Position numbers and translations under genes: made by a program | The notes under the pieces: generated by a model | The model's database searches: none | What the model was told of the DNA's origin: nothing | The model's input: the letters and a program-made list of their open reading frames with translations, nothing else | In this document: positions 61,125-64,000 of the stretch, one piece after another | Position numbering within the stretch: position 1 is the first letter of the stretch | How the letters are laid out: every line of letters starts with the position of its first letter | Origin: Mesorhizobium shangrilense | GTDB lineage: Bacteria; Pseudomonadota; Alphaproteobacteria; Rhizobiales; Rhizobiaceae | Assembly: GCF_040537815.1 (NCBI RefSeq) | Contig: NZ_JBEWSZ010000008.1 | Span: 76,588 to 140,587, forward strand | Direction of reading: 5' to 3' | DNA: 64,000 nucleotides

Positions 61125-61431
61125 GGGGGTGGCCTTGCGGGCCGCGCAGCCGACGGCTGGCTCAGGGCCGCCGGACTCCACGCATTTGATGCCTTTGCAG
61201 CCGACTTTGAGCGCGTCTGAGTTCAAGGTCTTTCACCGAACTTCCCCATGCTGCGAGGTGCAGGACCGTATCGTGCGCCCTTCCAATGGATCGGGCCGCT
61301 AGAGTCGGTTTTGGGTTCGCAGCCGACGAAGAGGATCTGCTGCCCAAGGTCGACAAGCGCGGCGAACGTATTTCGGGAGGTGGCGGACTGCCCCCGTTGC
61401 CGTAGAATTTGATTTGACGCAGACCTGACAT
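61125..61431 (-). pseudogene. nifH: nifH relic (nitrogenase iron protein)
   Basis: From the ATG at 61431 it reads [14 protein letters not shown], in other frames [20 protein letters not shown], then [18 protein letters not shown] and [20 protein letters not shown]. These match the first third of NifH in order. The P-loop (GKGGIGKS) has become GNGGSPPP, at least two frameshifts occur, and the last two thirds are missing. It stands 80 bases after a nif promoter, as in a true nifH gene. Confidence 0.88.
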
Positions 61432-61511
61432 GTAGCTTTCTTCTCCCTTCGTCGCTGCTGCCCGCGACATGGACGCCGGTCGGAAGTTCTCGCCGCCTCG
61501 TACCAAGGAGT

Positions 61512-61632
61512 GTCAAAACTCGTGCCAATTTGGCTGACCGAGCCATAGAAAACTTTTCTGATTGCTTTTCAGCTGTTTAGCCCGAGACAAACCAAGCGAT
61601 TGACAGAACAGTTTCGTGTAGCGGCCCCGACA
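61512..61632 (-). promoter_or_regulatory. nifH-type NifA/sigma-54 promoter, copy 2
   Basis: On the - strand a NifA site TGT-N10-ACA (61632-61617) is followed by TGGCAC-N5-TTGAC (61527-61512). As in copy 1 the -24 box is perfect and the -12 box has lost GC. It precedes the nifH relic by 80 bases and then the 134-residue gene and the ATP-grasp gene. Confidence 0.7.
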
Positions 61633-61810
61633 AAGGCGACACAAGACCTTAGATGGCGTGATTTTGCGGAGCCCCGGGCCCGGCCGCGACGTTGGCGACC
61701 GCGGTTCTCTTTGAACCGTAGGCGCAACGGCTCATCCAGAGGGCCATGTGCGCCTGCTATGAAAAGATAGTCAATTCGTTGAAGACACGCGTAAGTGGAC
61801 GAACAAGCTG

Positions 61811-62030
61811 ATGGGACGCAACATTCCACCCTTTGCCGCGCTCCGTGCGTTCGAGGCCTTGGTGCGGCATGGCAATCTTCAGGTGGCGAGCAACGAGCTT
61901 GGCATATCCTCCGGTGGGATTAGCATCAGGTCAAGTCGCTCGAGGTCCGCCTTGGGGCCAAACTACTGGTCTACCACGGTCGGTCCTTTGCGCGCGGATT
62001 CGCGCCGCAGACAGAATCCATACCGTAAAG
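61811..62030 (+). pseudogene. LysR-type regulator, truncated and frameshifted
   Basis: MGRNIPPFAALRAFEALVRH, then NLQVASNELGISSGGIS and, one frame over, HQVKSLEVRLGAKLLVYHGR: the helix-turn-helix start of a GcvA-like LysR regulator. After about 70 residues similarity ends. No effector domain remains. Confidence 0.7.
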
Positions 62031-62229
62031 GTTCATGTTCTAAGAGTCCTTGATCTTCCTGCCACGGTCTGCGAGGTGACTTGAAACGAATGGCATAGCG
62101 GTCTCCCCGACGCACCTGAGACCTGAATGCACCGAAGGCCGACAGAGGCCTGCCACATAAAAAGATCAGGTGTGTGCGGATTTCCATGATGGTCCGGAGC
62201 ATAGGCTCCCGTGCGAGGCCGGATAGATA
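62031..62229. other. Decayed DNA, nothing recognised
   Basis: Short stretch between the LysR relic and an IS110-type relic with no supportable gene. Confidence 0.3.
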
Positions 62230-63215
<986 letters not shown>

Positions 63216-63239
63216 CCGATGAACATGGAGGTTCGCGCC

Positions 63240-63677
63240 ATGACATTGGAACATGCAGAGGGCGATGTGGTCGCCGAGGACAGCGGCGCCGCGGCGGCTG
63301 AAGATGGTGCAACGATGCCCGGCCGCGCGCGGCAACGGAGGCTATGGAGTTGCGCCGAGAAGCGCGCATTGGTCGACCTTGCGAGCGCGGCGGGATCGTC
63401 GGTGACCGAGGTCGCGCAAGCGTTCGGCGTAGCTCCTTCGCAGCTCTATGCCTGGCGCAAGCAGATGGCCGGCGGCGAGCTTGATGCCGATCAGGCGATG
63501 GCGGCCTTCGCGCGCGTCGACGTGAGCGATCTGCCCGAGGTCGAACGCCCCGTCGCCGATTGCCCGGACCCGGCCGGCAGGATCGTCGTGGCCTTTCCGA
63601 GCGGTGCGCGATTGCGCATCGACGGGACCGTCGATCCGACAGCGCTGCGCATCGTCCTGGCGGAGTTGACCAGGTGA
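63240..63677 (+). mobile_element. IS66-family TnpA-like protein
   Basis: A 145-residue protein with the IS66 OrfA pattern: a helix-turn-helix (KRALVDLASAAGSSVTEVAQ, FGVAPSQLYAWRKQM) followed by a beta-rich C-terminus (GRIVVAFPSGARLRIDG). GGAGG precedes the ATG at 63240. Its stop overlaps the tnpB start, as usual in IS66. Confidence 0.85.
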
Positions 63678-63883
63678 TCACGGTGGTGCCGACCGACCAG
63701 ATTTACCTGTGCTGCGGCGCGACCGATATGCGCCGCGGGATCAATAGCCTGGCGCGGATGGTGCAACAGGTGCTCGCGCTCAATCCGCACACTGGCGCGA
63801 TCTTCTGCTTTCGTGGACGCAAGGGGCATATCATAAAAATTCTGGCGCATGACGACCAGGGGTTCTGCCTATTCACAAACTAA
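63674..63883 (+). mobile_element. IS66-family TnpB, truncated
   Basis: A 69-residue piece of a protein that is normally about 115 residues: VPTDQIYLCCGATDMRRGIN, SLARMVQQVLALNP, IFCFRGRKGHIIKILAHDDQ, GFCLFTN and a stop. The family continues (..CLFSKRLERGRF..), so the C-terminal third has been replaced. The large IS66 transposase gene is absent from the window. Confidence 0.8.
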
Positions 63884-64000
63884 CTGGCTTCATACTACAG
63901 CCCTTTCCTTGAGATCGGAGCATTTTGAGGAGTTGAGTCGGCGGATAGCCTCTGCCCGATGGGCAAGCTGGTTCCATCGGCTGGATTGTTTGGCTGGGAC
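63884..64000. other. Right edge of the window
   Basis: No gene recognised. The sequence after the broken tnpB does not continue IS66 coding and may be the end of another inserted element. Confidence 0.3.

Overview
The window looks like a large repABC-type conjugative plasmid (or plasmid-derived replicon) of an alphaproteobacterium in the order Hyphomicrobiales (rhizobia and relatives). The reasons are a leftward repA-repB-repC operon with a perfect parS palindrome and a probable counter-transcribed RNA, a VirB/VirD4 transfer system, many small accessory genes of kinds found on rhizobial plasmids (DUF736, DUF2958, DUF3085, ArdC, a large ParB-like protein), and a nifH relic with NifA/sigma-54-type promoters near the right end.

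Layout. 0.3-2.3 kb: four uncharacterised genes, one a lipoprotein. 2.4-17.1 kb: a compact rightward mating-pair-formation operon, virB1-B2-B3-B4-(second transglycosylase)-B5-(small lipoprotein)-B6-B8-B9-B10-B11-virD4. 17.3-22.7 kb: an insertion region with an ISNCY-type transposase, an IS110 transposase, a NYN-domain gene and relics. 22.7-26.3 kb: leftward DNA-processing genes (VirC1-like ParA, VirC2-like RHH protein, MobC-like protein, MOBP relaxase). 26.4-27.2 kb: a dense repeat array followed by a strong oriT candidate (20-bp palindrome next to CTATCCTGC). 27.5-47.6 kb: the predicted leading region, almost all leftward. It holds small accessory genes, a Fic protein whose C-terminus copies that of the relaxase, ArdC antirestriction, ParB-like, Phd/MazF-like and ParDE modules, and many frameshifted genes. 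Large hairpins lie just upstream of many of these genes. 47.7-51.7 kb: repABC. 52.2-57.6 kb: a maintenance block (tyrosine recombinase, VapBC, serine recombinase, DUF1403 protein, ScpB). 57.6-64 kb: symbiosis-region debris. Two inward-facing nifH-type promoter copies bracket a methyltransferase and an ATP-grasp ligase with a small partner gene; around them lie nifH, LysR, IS110 and thiolase relics and a broken IS66.

How it works together. VirC1/VirC2/MobC/relaxase would act at oriT and VirD4 would pass the relaxase-DNA complex to the VirB channel. If the nick is at 27053/27054 on the + strand, the accessory genes enter the recipient first, with the transferred strand as their template, as in known leading regions. 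The shared relaxase/Fic tail suggests that Fic is itself a substrate of the channel. Two loci look most worth testing: this leading region with its hairpin leaders and putative exported Fic, and the cassette bracketed by nifH-type promoters. All assignments are by reading the sequence; no database search was run.
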